Positions 1-8,071 of a stretch of 16,501 bases of DNA are shown here, piece after piece. Where the stretch lies: the NCBI GenBank assembly GCA_015222965.1, contig JADFWF010000359.1, positions 1 through 16,501 of the forward strand, in the 5' to 3' direction. The notes under the pieces are model-generated. The model worked only from the letters and a program-made list of their open reading frames with translations. It was not told where the DNA came from and made no database searches. Within the stretch, counting starts at the first letter, position 1. Each line of letters starts with the position of its first letter. The position numbers and the translations under genes were made by a program. The DNA comes from Pseudomonadota bacterium (lineage in GTDB: Bacteria; Pseudomonadota; Gammaproteobacteria; SZUA-229).

Positions 1-470
1 CCTGATGTCGCTTTTATCGTTTTCAACAAATTTTTACTGATCAACGGCAAGGTCCATATGCCCGAAAGCGGCACCTCACACTCATTCAGAATCGTTATCC
101 ACGGCTGAATTAATTTTGGATTAGTCATCGCGCCCAATAAAACGATATCATCCTTTCTGCCAGTTTTTTCTCTACCGATTACTTCGCTGTAACAATAGTC
201 TTTACTCGACCGGTAAAAACGGTCTACCAGCCTATCGATAACAGAACTTCTGTCTCGACTGCCGACGTGAGGAATTTTTTCATTTCTGAAATCTTCTTCG
301 ATAACATCGACAAGAAATTTACCAGGCAAGTTATCTGTCTGCGAAAGATAACTACGGAATTTGTTAAGGCCGGATTCAGTGGGCTCAAACGAGCTGGTAC
401 CAAGCAGCTGCTTGCCACTCCAGTGCAACACGCTTAAGCGGTAACCAGTAAAATAAAACAGCCGTTTCAT
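1..470 (-). CDS. Partial pilus-operon protein, possible actin-like (PilM/GspL/MshI-type) assembly component
   Basis: The reading frame is open from the ATG at 468-470 to the left edge, giving 156 codons without a stop, so the 3' end lies outside the window. The protein begins MKRLFYFTGYRLSVLHW and later contains FLVDVIEEDFRNEKIPHV, a GREKTGRKDD stretch, and LTNP-like (MTNPKLIQPW) and SGIWTLPLIS segments. No signal peptide or membrane helix is seen in this part, so the visible portion is probably cytoplasmic. Its place as the last visible gene of an MSHA-type operon, and the general pattern of short strands around conserved acidic and DR motifs, recall the cytoplasmic actin-like domains of PilM, GspL and MshI. 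That assignment is inference and I cannot confirm the fold. The gene starts directly at the edge of a palindromic element (472-659), which supplies its GAGGA-type ribosome binding site about 11 bases before the ATG. It is certainly a coding region, but its function is uncertain. Confidence 0.7.
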   Translation of the reverse strand, partial: MKRLFYFTGYRLSVLHWSGKQLLGTSSFEPTESGLNKFRSYLSQTDNLPGKFLVDVIEEDFRNEKIPHVGSRDRSSVIDRLVDRFYRSSKDYCYSEVIGREKTGRKDDIVLLGAMTNPKLIQPWITILNECEVPLSGIWTLPLISKNLLKTIKATS

Positions 471-658
471 CAGTGCGCTATCCTCGTGATAATTGCGTGA
501 TCAGTTAGCTTGTCAATGTTCATGGCAAGGCGGACCTCGCAGGCAATGGACCATCCCTTGTCAAGTGGTGCACCGCAGTCCGTGGGCATTGACAAGCTAA
601 CCCATAGCGCGTTCCTGCGGTGTTTCGCAACGACGTAATTATCACAAGGATAGCGCAC
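470..658 (-). other. 62-codon open frame spanning the palindromic element (probably not a real gene)
   Basis: On the minus strand a frame runs from GTG (656-658) to TGA (470-472) through the entire palindromic element. The GTG overlaps the mshG stop codon by one base (TAGTG), and the TGA overlaps the downstream ATG by one base (TGATG). A GGAG lies about 10 bases before the GTG, so translation by re-initiation is possible. The peptide (MRYPCDNYVVAKHRRNALWV at the start) is basic, has no recognised domain, and is constrained by the inverted repeats rather than showing protein-like features. It is recorded because the exact head-to-tail coupling is unusual. I do not claim a function. Confidence 0.2.
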
Positions 659-659
659 T
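472..659. mobile_element. MITE-like palindromic element between mshG and the next gene
   Basis: The 188-bp segment has long terminal inverted repeats. Positions 472-498 pair with 633-659 over 27 bp with two mismatches (485/646 and 495/636). A second, nested inverted repeat of 15 bp is perfect: 504-518 (GTTAGCTTGTCAATG) against 587-601. The centre holds small palindromes such as GGTGCACC at 567-574. No transposase is encoded and no clear target-site duplication flanks it (CATC on the left, ATAT on the right). This structure fits a non-autonomous miniature inverted-repeat element or a large REP/BIME-like repeat that was mobilised in trans. As RNA it would fold into a long hairpin inside the pilus mRNA. 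The base composition is more GC-rich than the flanking mshG end. The family is not recognised. Confidence 0.75.
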
Positions 660-1866
660 ATATCTTCACTCCGGCCACAGCGTCATAAACCGGGCCTAAT
701 ACCGCCATCATTATCCACATCATAATGCCGCCGAGAACAACTGTTAATATCGGCAATATTGTCGGCTCGATCTTATCAATAGATTCTTTTACTTCCCGGT
801 TATAAAAGTAACTGACATTCATCAAAGCATCATCCATCGCACCGGTATCTTCTCCCACTTTCAGCATACGCACGATCATCGAAGGGAACACACCTACCGC
901 TTCAAAACTTTTACTGATAATTATGCCTTCAGAAATACTGTCTCGCGCTTTATGGATGGAGTCTTCCAGCACGAGATTATCGACCATATTTTCAGAAATC
1001 TTCAGCGCATCAAGCACCGTGATGCCGGAGCTATACATCATCGCAAAATAGTTTGCGAATCGCGCCAGTTTAATCTTTGTCATCAACGGGCCAAAAATCC
1101 AGAATTTTAGTTTTATGCCATCGAGATAATATTTAACGTTATGATTATTTTTAGCTATCATCTTAAGAGCAAAAAACAGCATTACCGGCACACTGAAAAT
1201 CAAATACCAGTAATTAACAAATATATTAGACACTTCCATCAGGATAAGGGTATGCGTCGGAATCTCTGTGCCCAGGTTTCTGATAAAAGGTAATAATTGC
1301 GGCATCAGGTACATCATCAAAAATGTGACTACCAGCAAGACGATCACTGTAACGATGGTCGGGTAGATCATTATCTTTTTTGTCTGTGAGATCAGCTCAT
1401 CCTGCCAGCGGATCGTCTCAGCCAGATCTTTCAGCACTTCTGCCAGCTGCCCCGTCTCTTCACCGACACGGACCAGCGTGACATATACCTTATCAAATAT
1501 CACCGGGTGTTCGGCCAGCGCCAGCGAAAGCGTTTTACCGCCTTCGATATCATCGATAACAGTTTGCAGGACATCTGTAAAATGGCTGTAATCGATACTG
1601 TCACGAATATCTTTCAGGCTATCGATAAGCGGCACGCCGGCTTTTATTAACTGCTCGATATGAAAAGTAAAGTTGATCAGCTCCCGCCGGCTGATCTTCT
1701 TACTGTGAAAAGCATTCTTAGATGCTTTGTGCTGCTCTTTATAACTTAATAGATCAAAACCCATGCTGCCCAGGCGCTTCTCAAGCTCCATAGGATTACT
1801 CGCAACCATAGTATCGTTACGAATTTTGCCTGCAGCATCTATTGTTCTGAATTTATAATCTGGCAC
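658..1866 (-). CDS. mshG: MSHA-type pilus inner-membrane platform protein MshG (GspF/PilC family)
   Basis: MshG is the polytopic inner-membrane platform on which the assembly ATPase acts to add pilin subunits. The 402-residue protein contains two copies of the T2SS-F domain, about residues 63-190 and 268-392. Each has the family's VGE(E/D)TG motif: VGEETG at 134-139 and VGEDTG at 337-342. Hydrophobic segments lie near 165-195, 218-237 and 368-393. The start is GTG at 1864-1866, because an in-frame TAG lies just upstream and leaves no earlier start. The gene begins 17 bases after the mshE stop, so the two are clearly in one operon. The TAG stop straddles the junction with the palindromic element: the T is from the flank and the AG from the element. 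The C-terminus (AVLGPVYDAVAGVKI) looks like a normal family end, so any loss of residues through the insertion is at most slight. Confidence 0.93.
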   Translation of the reverse strand: MPDYKFRTIDAAGKIRNDTMVASNPMELEKRLGSMGFDLLSYKEQHKASKNAFHSKKISRRELINFTFHIEQLIKAGVPLIDSLKDIRDSIDYSHFTDVLQTVIDDIEGGKTLSLALAEHPVIFDKVYVTLVRVGEETGQLAEVLKDLAETIRWQDELISQTKKIMIYPTIVTVIVLLVVTFLMMYLMPQLLPFIRNLGTEIPTHTLILMEVSNIFVNYWYLIFSVPVMLFFALKMIAKNNHNVKYYLDGIKLKFWIFGPLMTKIKLARFANYFAMMYSSGITVLDALKISENMVDNLVLEDSIHKARDSISEGIIISKSFEAVGVFPSMIVRMLKVGEDTGAMDDALMNVSYFYNREVKESIDKIEPTILPILTVVLGGIMMWIMMAVLGPVYDAVAGVKI

Positions 1867-1883
1867 TGTACTGAATACCTATA

Positions 1884-3599
1884 TCAGATTAACCGTTGGG
1901 TTAAATCGATGACCCTTGTGACTTCTGTCAACGAAGTCCGGCCTTCGAGGACACAACGGATAGCATCATCAGCAAGGGTTTTGTAACCGGTATGTTTTGC
2001 AGTTGCTTTTAATTCCCCTAAGGTTGCGCGCTTTGCGATCTGCTCATCGAGTTCATTGTTAATTCGTAATGCTTCAATAATCGCAACACGTCCCTTATAA
2101 CCGGTGTTGTCACATTTCTCACAACCTTTCGCTTCATATATTTTAAGTTTGTGATTTTCAAATTCCAGGTCCAGTAATTTACTTTCTATCTCATCGGGAC
2201 TGCTCTCTACCTTACAATGCGGACACAACAACCGAATCAATCGCTGACTGATCACACCGATGATGTTTCCCGTCATAATATCGGGCAGCACACCGATATC
2301 TAATAATCGAGGAAAAGTACCGATAGCTGAGTTCGTGTGTAGCGTCGACAACACCTGATGGCCAGTCATGGCCGCACGAAATGCCATATCAGCGGTATCT
2401 TCATCACGGATCTCACCCACCAGTATGATATCCGGATCCTGACGCATCATTGATCTAATGCCATTAGCAAAGTCCATGCGCGCAACTTCGTTTACTGAGG
2501 TCTGCCTGATCATATCCATAGGATATTCAACAGGGTCTTCCAGCGTCATGATGTTTACCTGCTCAGATTTCACATAATTTAACAATGAGTACAGGGTCGT
2601 TGTTTTACCGCTGCCCGTCGGGCCGGTAACCAGGATGATACCTTCCGGCCTCGCCATCATCATTTTTAATTCATTCAAAGTATCTTCGTGAAGACCCAGA
2701 TCATCCATCGGCACAATGCCCTTGGCGCGATCCAGAACACGCAATACAATATTTTCGCCGTGTGTCGTAGGCTGTGCTGACACACGAAAGTCTACGCGGT
2801 GACCCTGAACCTGCAGACTCAAACGACCATCTTGCGGGATACGCGTTTCTGCAATGTTCATCATACACATGACCTTTAAGCGCACCACGATGGCGGACCA
2901 GTAATCTTTATGCAAACTTCTGATCTGTCTTAAAACGCCATCTACACGATAACGCAGCCGTAAAAATCCTTCTTCGGGTTCGAAGTGAATGTCTGACGCT
3001 TCTCGCTTGACTGCATCTGCCAGGATCGCATCGACGAGTCGCACCAGTGGCTGGCTATACTCATCTTCTGTGGCATCGAGACTGCGGTAGTCGATCTCTC
3101 CGGTTTCGATCTCATTCAATATACCATCGACCGATAATTCATAACCATAAAACTGGTCGATGGCTTTTTTAATCTCACCTTCACCGGCGACCATCGGTAT
3201 CAGTTCGGTCTTGCGTCCGACCAGGGCATGCACCCGGTCAAGCACCATAAGGTCAGACGCGTTTTTCATCGCGATTTTTAACTGCTGCCGCTCTTCATCA
3301 AAACTGACCGGCACGATTATGTAACGCTCTGCAATCTCTTTTTCGATAAGATCCAGTGCGACCATGTCCGGGACAACGTTGGACAGATCAACACTGGCGA
3401 TACCCAATACCTGACTTAATACATCACGCATGATGGATTCAGACACAAAGCCGAGTCCGACCAGCACCTCACCAAGCAAGCGGCCGTGTTTCTTTTGTTC
3501 AGTTAATCCGATATCAAGCTGATCAACCGTGACCAGGCCCTTCTCGAGTAACTGCTGCCCGAGCTTTTCTTTTATATCGATAACAGTCTGCGCATTCAT
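1884..3599 (-). CDS. mshE: MSHA-type pilus assembly ATPase MshE (GspE/PilB family) with MshEN domain
   Basis: MshE is the cytoplasmic hexameric ATPase that powers pilus extension. The 571-residue product has an N-terminal MshEN domain (about 1-150) and a GspE/PilB ATPase core. Visible motifs are Walker A GPTGSGKT (326-333), an Asp box around LEDPVEYP (353-360), Walker B IILVGE (391-396), a His box TGHQVLSTLHTN (412-423), and a zinc-binding tetracysteine at C459, C462, C493 and C496. The MshEN domain is known in Vibrio MshE to bind c-di-GMP through two 24-residue motifs separated by five residues. Here the first motif (12-35) is intact except for K in place of R at position 1. The second (41-64) has L instead of R at its first position and V instead of Q at its last. 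The gene follows mshN by 4 bases and precedes mshG by 17, so it is within the operon. Confidence 0.96.
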   Translation of the reverse strand: MNAQTVIDIKEKLGQQLLEKGLVTVDQLDIGLTEQKKHGRLLGEVLVGLGFVSESIMRDVLSQVLGIASVDLSNVVPDMVALDLIEKEIAERYIIVPVSFDEERQQLKIAMKNASDLMVLDRVHALVGRKTELIPMVAGEGEIKKAIDQFYGYELSVDGILNEIETGEIDYRSLDATEDEYSQPLVRLVDAILADAVKREASDIHFEPEEGFLRLRYRVDGVLRQIRSLHKDYWSAIVVRLKVMCMMNIAETRIPQDGRLSLQVQGHRVDFRVSAQPTTHGENIVLRVLDRAKGIVPMDDLGLHEDTLNELKMMMARPEGIILVTGPTGSGKTTTLYSLLNYVKSEQVNIMTLEDPVEYPMDMIRQTSVNEVARMDFANGIRSMMRQDPDIILVGEIRDEDTADMAFRAAMTGHQVLSTLHTNSAIGTFPRLLDIGVLPDIMTGNIIGVISQRLIRLLCPHCKVESSPDEIESKLLDLEFENHKLKIYEAKGCEKCDNTGYKGRVAIIEALRINNELDEQIAKRATLGELKATAKHTGYKTLADDAIRCVLEGRTSLTEVTRVIDLTQRLI

Positions 3600-3603
3600 C
3601 TAT

Positions 3604-4917
3604 TTAAGACCCCGACAGCTCTGTTATACGTTTTTTTACCGCTTCACGAGAAAAACTGACCTGACTGCTGTCCGATTGATCCAGACAGTCCTGATAAAAA
3701 CCTACCGCCTGTTTATTTTTTCCCAACTGATCCATGCTTACGGCTAAATTAAAAAGGTAGTCTGCATTCTTGTTATCTTTCTGCCAGGCGCTAAAATAAG
3801 ATTGCTGCGCGAGCTTCCACTTCGCCTGCTGTGCATAAATATTGCCAAGTGCAAAATTCAAGTGCGCTTCATCAGGGTTTTTCTTCAACATATTTAATAA
3901 ATATCTTTCGTCTGCTTCTGCTGAAGCTTCTGTACTTTGCAGGTTTGCAAGCGCAGATATCGCTATAGGGTCACGGGGATCTTGTTTTAGCAGTGATATA
4001 TAGACCTTCTTCGCAGCAGTATTATCTTTTTCAACGATAGCTATCGCACCCAGACCGAGAAGCGCATCCCTGTTATCACCTTCGATCTCTAATGTTTCTT
4101 TATATAAAATTTTCGCGCGGCCATATTGCGCGTCCTCATAAGCAAGCCATGCGCTTTCGAGTTTTTTTGCTACAGGATCAACTTTTTTTGTTTTTTGAAA
4201 AGTCACAGCTGTTGATGCTGCACCCGTTTTATTTTTTAAGCTAGCCACAGGACGACGTTTTTCCCGCTGCGAGACCCTTTCCTTAGCCATCTGTTTTTTC
4301 GCAAACTCAACCTTGTCTTCCAGGTCAGAGTCACTCACCAGATTACGTATTATTTTAGATTCTACCGGGGTCGTTTCATTATTGGTTTTTGATCTCATCA
4401 TCTGCATAGCAATCTGATGTTTACGTTCCAGATTTGCAATTTCCGCCTGCATATCCGTGTAGTAATAAACACCACCGGTAACCAGGATGGCTATGCTGAC
4501 CAGCAGTATACCGGCCAACAACAGCCGCTTGCTGCGCTTTACATCATGGTTTGTTTTATAGATAAGCATAGATAATGCTTCATCTGAAACCGTGTAGCTT
4601 GCCGCCTTTTCACGGTCAAGAGCGTTATCCAGTTTAAGTGGCGGCGGCTCAGTCTCACTTTCATCTTCTTCAGCGGGCTCATTATTTTCCACTGCCGCAA
4701 TGTCCGCTACATCCTCTACCTCAATTGAATCAAGCGTTAACTCGCCCAGCTCGTCATCAGTAGTCGAGGCGGCGGCGGTAACTTCGCCCGCCACATCTGC
4801 AACAGGCTCTTTTATAGCTGGGGGCGCATCTGAAGTAACAGTATCCACTTCATCGTGCTGCGAAGCTTTCTGTTTGTCATCAGCAGCTTTTTTGAGGGCA
4901 TCTAATAGTAGACTCAT
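3604..4917 (-). CDS. mshN: MSHA biogenesis protein MshN (TPR protein, single inner-membrane anchor)
   Basis: The 437-residue protein starts with MSLLLDALKKAADDK, the N-terminal signature shared by MshN/GspB-like pilus and secretion proteins. An acidic, low-complexity cytoplasmic stretch (about 20-100) follows, then one membrane helix at about 131-153, a short coiled or basic linker, and TPR-like repeats from about 250 to 430. TPR consensus features include ALLGLGAIAI, FALGNIYAQQ and LFNLAVSMDQLG. This architecture places the TPR domain in the periplasm, where in the MSHA system it is thought to link the inner-membrane machinery with the secretin; the exact partner is not shown here. It begins 21 bases after the mshL stop, with an AGG about 11 bases before its ATG, and ends 4 bases before mshE. 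Identification rests on both the N-terminal motif and the gene order N-E-G. Confidence 0.88.
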   Translation of the reverse strand: MSLLLDALKKAADDKQKASQHDEVDTVTSDAPPAIKEPVADVAGEVTAAASTTDDELGELTLDSIEVEDVADIAAVENNEPAEEDESETEPPPLKLDNALDREKAASYTVSDEALSMLIYKTNHDVKRSKRLLLAGILLVSIAILVTGGVYYYTDMQAEIANLERKHQIAMQMMRSKTNNETTPVESKIIRNLVSDSDLEDKVEFAKKQMAKERVSQREKRRPVASLKNKTGAASTAVTFQKTKKVDPVAKKLESAWLAYEDAQYGRAKILYKETLEIEGDNRDALLGLGAIAIVEKDNTAAKKVYISLLKQDPRDPIAISALANLQSTEASAEADERYLLNMLKKNPDEAHLNFALGNIYAQQAKWKLAQQSYFSAWQKDNKNADYLFNLAVSMDQLGKNKQAVGFYQDCLDQSDSSQVSFSREAVKKRITELSGS

Positions 4918-4938
4918 GATCGTTATACCTGATACAGC

Positions 4939-6633
4939 CTACTGATCAGCTAGTTTTTCCGATGTGTCCTGACGAATATCTTCTAGCAAATACTTCTTAT
5001 ATTCAAATAGGTCGCCATCGAGACTAGCGTGCTCGATCACCACGGGACGAATAAATATGACTAACTCTGATTTGATATAACTCTCTTCCGTGTAAGAAAA
5101 AAGTGCCCCTAGCAGCGGGATACTGGAGAGGAAAGGAACGCCACGGTCTTCTTTTTTAATCTGGTCCTGCATCAAACCACCGATAACCGCTGTGTCGCTA
5201 TCATCGACTTTCAGCATGGTCTCGATCTCACGCACCTGTATCACTGGAATCTGGCTCTCGACACCTTCAGCAGCAAGTGCCGGGTTAGGGTCGTTGACAA
5301 ATCCGACGATCCTGGAAATCGTTGGCCTGATGTTTAACGTGACCGAACCAGCTTCATCGATAAAAGGCGTTACTGACATTACGATGCCGACCGGAACTGT
5401 ATTTACCGTAGTATCGAAAGCGGTCGTTGAGTTGGTATTGGTATTGCCCGGCACAACGATTACATCGATATTGAAAAACACCTCATTATCGACGACCTTT
5501 AATATCGCCGTCTGGTTATTCAGCGTCATTACCTTAGGACTTGATAGCACCTTAACATCACCAAACGTTTCCAGCGCTTTCAATGTGATATTTAACGGGT
5601 TACCGTTTATTGTGCCTGAAGTCGCTAACTGGAAGACAGGAGAGGAACCCAGACTGCCGCCGATAACGTCCTGTATACCGCCTTTAGATAATATCGTTGA
5701 GCCTCCAGGGGTTGTCGTTGTCTCACTTATTACCGCCCAGTCGATGCCGGCCTGATAAATATCGCTCAGCTGAACTTCAGCGATGGTCGCTTCGATCAAA
5801 ACCTGGCGCTGGGCACTACCGACAACCTGATCAATAAACTTTTTGATTATTTTATGTTTTTTAGCAGTGGCACGAACGGCGATTATTCCGCTCTCTCTGT
5901 TTACGATAATATTTTTATTGTTTTCAGCTTTTGCGCTCGATTTGACATTACTGCCCTCATCGATGATACCGTTGATATTATTTGCCATGGTATCCCAGAA
6001 TTCATTGACGCTTTTATTCTCTATCTTGGAGTCGGCTTTATTGTCACCGCTGCCGCTGCTATTACCGCCGCCACCACTACCGCCCGCGATCTCTGAACCC
6101 GAGCTGGTTGCGCCGATCTCTGTTGAGATGCTTACCTTGCCACCACTTTTACGGCTGATATTCAGATAATCGATATTGTAGACATGCAGGTATGGTTTAT
6201 CCGCCTTTATCTTCAGCGTTCCGTCTTCAAGATGATAAGTGATGGCCGCTTGAGATTCGATTCGTTCAAGTATTTTTGGCAGCGTCTGGTCGATCGCATT
6301 CATCGTGATCTTGCCTGATATATCACTATCTATATCAAGATTTAAGTTGGCGTCTCGTGCCATAGAAAACAGCAGTTCGCGAACAGGAACCTGGTTGACA
6401 ACAACTGTATAGGTCTCCAGCTTTTTACGCTGACCCGGCCTGGGTAATGTCGGAACCTGTTTGACCGGCTGCGGGATCGCAGCTTTCTCGGCGGCGGCTT
6501 TTGCAGACGTCGATTTAATATGTCCTTCAGAAGGTGTCGGTGGATTAGACGCACCACAAGCAACAATCGCCGCAGCAGTTACCACTGCGACACAGCTTTG
6601 TAAAATTCGATTTTTTATATTTTTTATTTTCAT
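4939..6633 (-). CDS. mshL: MSHA-type outer-membrane secretin lipoprotein MshL
   Basis: MshL forms the outer-membrane channel for the pilus. The 564-residue precursor has a lipoprotein signal peptide with a lipobox ending in C26 (AAIVAC). A short Pro/Lys-rich linker follows, then an STN/N0-type domain at about 73-130 (VPVRELLFSMARDANLNLDI), an N1-type domain that begins after residue 145 and is interrupted by a Gly/Ser-rich stretch at about 177-200, and the secretin beta-barrel domain at about 275-532. The conserved secretin signature VPFLSSIPLLGALF (499-512) is intact, and the barrel ends with LVIFIRPVVIE. The gene is separated from the upstream mshM-like gene by 97 bases, the longest gap in the operon, and is followed by mshN after 21 bases. 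No strong ribosome binding site is seen before the ATG. Homologues of MshI, J and K, which often lie near mshL, are not seen upstream. Confidence 0.94.
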   Translation of the reverse strand: MKIKNIKNRILQSCVAVVTAAAIVACGASNPPTPSEGHIKSTSAKAAAEKAAIPQPVKQVPTLPRPGQRKKLETYTVVVNQVPVRELLFSMARDANLNLDIDSDISGKITMNAIDQTLPKILERIESQAAITYHLEDGTLKIKADKPYLHVYNIDYLNISRKSGGKVSISTEIGATSSGSEIAGGSGGGGNSSGSGDNKADSKIENKSVNEFWDTMANNINGIIDEGSNVKSSAKAENNKNIIVNRESGIIAVRATAKKHKIIKKFIDQVVGSAQRQVLIEATIAEVQLSDIYQAGIDWAVISETTTTPGGSTILSKGGIQDVIGGSLGSSPVFQLATSGTINGNPLNITLKALETFGDVKVLSSPKVMTLNNQTAILKVVDNEVFFNIDVIVVPGNTNTNSTTAFDTTVNTVPVGIVMSVTPFIDEAGSVTLNIRPTISRIVGFVNDPNPALAAEGVESQIPVIQVREIETMLKVDDSDTAVIGGLMQDQIKKEDRGVPFLSSIPLLGALFSYTEESYIKSELVIFIRPVVIEHASLDGDLFEYKKYLLEDIRQDTSEKLADQ

Positions 6634-6730
6634 GGTTTAACCAGCGGTGCTAAACAACCAGTCCCTATTTTATCTGTTATCTTCCATCTGCCCATTAAGG
6701 CTTCAATAGCCAGGCTTCAACGAACGGTTT
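6634..6730. other. Intergenic gap between the mshM-like gene and mshL
   Basis: These 97 bases are the longest gap between genes of the pilus operon. On the minus strand there is a short direct repeat (TTGAAGCCT twice, 15 bases apart) but no convincing sigma-70 or sigma-54 promoter and no terminator. Read-through from the upstream gene is the simplest view. Confidence 0.5.
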
Positions 6731-8071
6731 TCACCTGGCAGCATCTTTTTTTAACGAACTGACGCGACGCAAATAAGGGTCACTCGCTTTCAGTGAAGAT
6801 GGAAGATTACCCAGCTTCTCAATGGCGTTATCCTGCGTAGCAAAATCACTATACAAAACGCTATACCACGCACGTCCGTTTATTACTGTTTCATAGATGT
6901 AAATCTCTGCAAAATCAAGCGTTTCGGGCGCCTCATCCAGAAATGCCTCAACTTTATCGGCATCACTGGTTCTCGCCATAAATAACTGGATGCTGTAATG
7001 GTTATCGGCCGCATCATTCAACCACTGATGCGTCTTTTCTATACGTTCATTAATATTTCCGGTAACTGTTTTTTTTGTTTTAAGCTCTGTCACAACGTTA
7101 CTGGATTCTGGTGCTGGTACCGGCGACTGTATTTGTGGCGTAGTCACCAATGGCGCGATTTCGTCTACATCTCGTTTGCCGATGTAGATACCCGCCATCA
7201 ATACACCGATAATTATTAAAGCGGCGCCCGAAATCATGGCTATCTTCTTTCCGCTGCTACTTTTCTTAAACTCACTATCCTGCGCGGCCGATTTAACATG
7301 TGATGAAGTGACTGTATGGCTGCCTTCAGAAAATGCTGCCAGCATCGATTTGTCTGCCAGAATATTGATGCGCCGTGTTAACCCGGCAGAATACTTTTTC
7401 ACCACACCGGCCGTTTTTTTATTAAAGACATCCGGCCCGGTATATCCTACTGCACGCAATCGAAAGTTGAGATAGCACAAGGTATCATCCGGCGGAAAGG
7501 GTGACAGGTTAAAACTATGTGTAATGCGTTCTTTTAACTGGCGTATATGAGGCTGAGAAAGTTTTTCGTCCAGTTCCGGCTGACCGAACAATACCATCTG
7601 CAACAACTTGTTCTGGTCTGTTTCCAGATTACTCAACAGGCGAATCTCTTCCAGCGTTTCTATCGGCATGCTCTGCGCTTCTTCAACGAATAACACGACC
7701 TGCCGATTACTCGCGTGTTTTTTCAGCAGATGCGCCTGTATCTGCTGCATCACATCCACTTTACTCATCTCATTATTTACATCGAGATGCAGTTCATGCG
7801 CGATGACATGCAGGATATTGTCAGGTGACAAACTCGGGTTTGCGATATAGATGACATCGACTTCATCAGATAGACGAACTTCGAGCATGCGGCACAGCAT
7901 GGTTTTACCACTACCGACCTCGCCAACCACTTTGATAATGCCTTCACCACTGTGGATGGCATACAGTAAAGCGTCTAGTGCAGCACCTCGCTGGTTGCCT
8001 TCAAAAAACAGGCTGGTGTCCGGAGTAATTTTAAACGGCGGACGATCCAGGCCGAAATGCTGCTGGTACAT
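6731..8071 (-). CDS. mshM: ExeA/MshM-type AAA ATPase with membrane helix and C-terminal SPOR-like domain
   Basis: The 446-residue protein begins MYQQHFGLDRPPFKITPD, the typical N-terminus of ExeA/GspA and MshM ATPases. Walker A is GEVGSGKT (50-57) and Walker B is VVLFVEEAQ (125-133). The AAA module ends near 265. One membrane helix follows at about 277-297, then a Pro-rich linker. The C-terminal domain (about 357-440) has YSIQLFMA at its start, a later WYSVLYSDF segment and an RR near the end, as in SPOR peptidoglycan-binding domains. ExeA-type proteins are known to open the cell wall for secretin assembly, so the periplasmic SPOR-like part probably anchors the complex to septal or denuded peptidoglycan (inference). 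It overlaps the regulator gene by one base (TAATG), with GGACAGG as ribosome binding site inside the end of that gene. The mshM name is based on family and locus; short MshM proteins lack the SPOR-like domain. Confidence 0.85.
   Translation of the reverse strand: MYQQHFGLDRPPFKITPDTSLFFEGNQRGAALDALLYAIHSGEGIIKVVGEVGSGKTMLCRMLEVRLSDEVDVIYIANPSLSPDNILHVIAHELHLDVNNEMSKVDVMQQIQAHLLKKHASNRQVVLFVEEAQSMPIETLEEIRLLSNLETDQNKLLQMVLFGQPELDEKLSQPHIRQLKERITHSFNLSPFPPDDTLCYLNFRLRAVGYTGPDVFNKKTAGVVKKYSAGLTRRINILADKSMLAAFSEGSHTVTSSHVKSAAQDSEFKKSSSGKKIAMISGAALIIIGVLMAGIYIGKRDVDEIAPLVTTPQIQSPVPAPESSNVVTELKTKKTVTGNINERIEKTHQWLNDAADNHYSIQLFMARTSDADKVEAFLDEAPETLDFAEIYIYETVINGRAWYSVLYSDFATQDNAIEKLGNLPSSLKASDPYLRRVSSLKKDAAR

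Noticed and set aside
468..663. Target-site duplication around the palindromic element
   Set aside because: Flanking bases (CATC and ATAT) do not form a direct repeat for any sensible choice of element ends.
5192..5755. 187-codon plus-strand open frame
   Set aside because: It lies antisense inside the secretin gene and its composition mirrors the mshL codons; no domain is recognisable.
6634..6730. Internal promoter before mshL
   Set aside because: No sigma-54 GG-N10-GC element with consensus flanks, and only a poor TTGAAG/TAATGG pair; not enough for a call.
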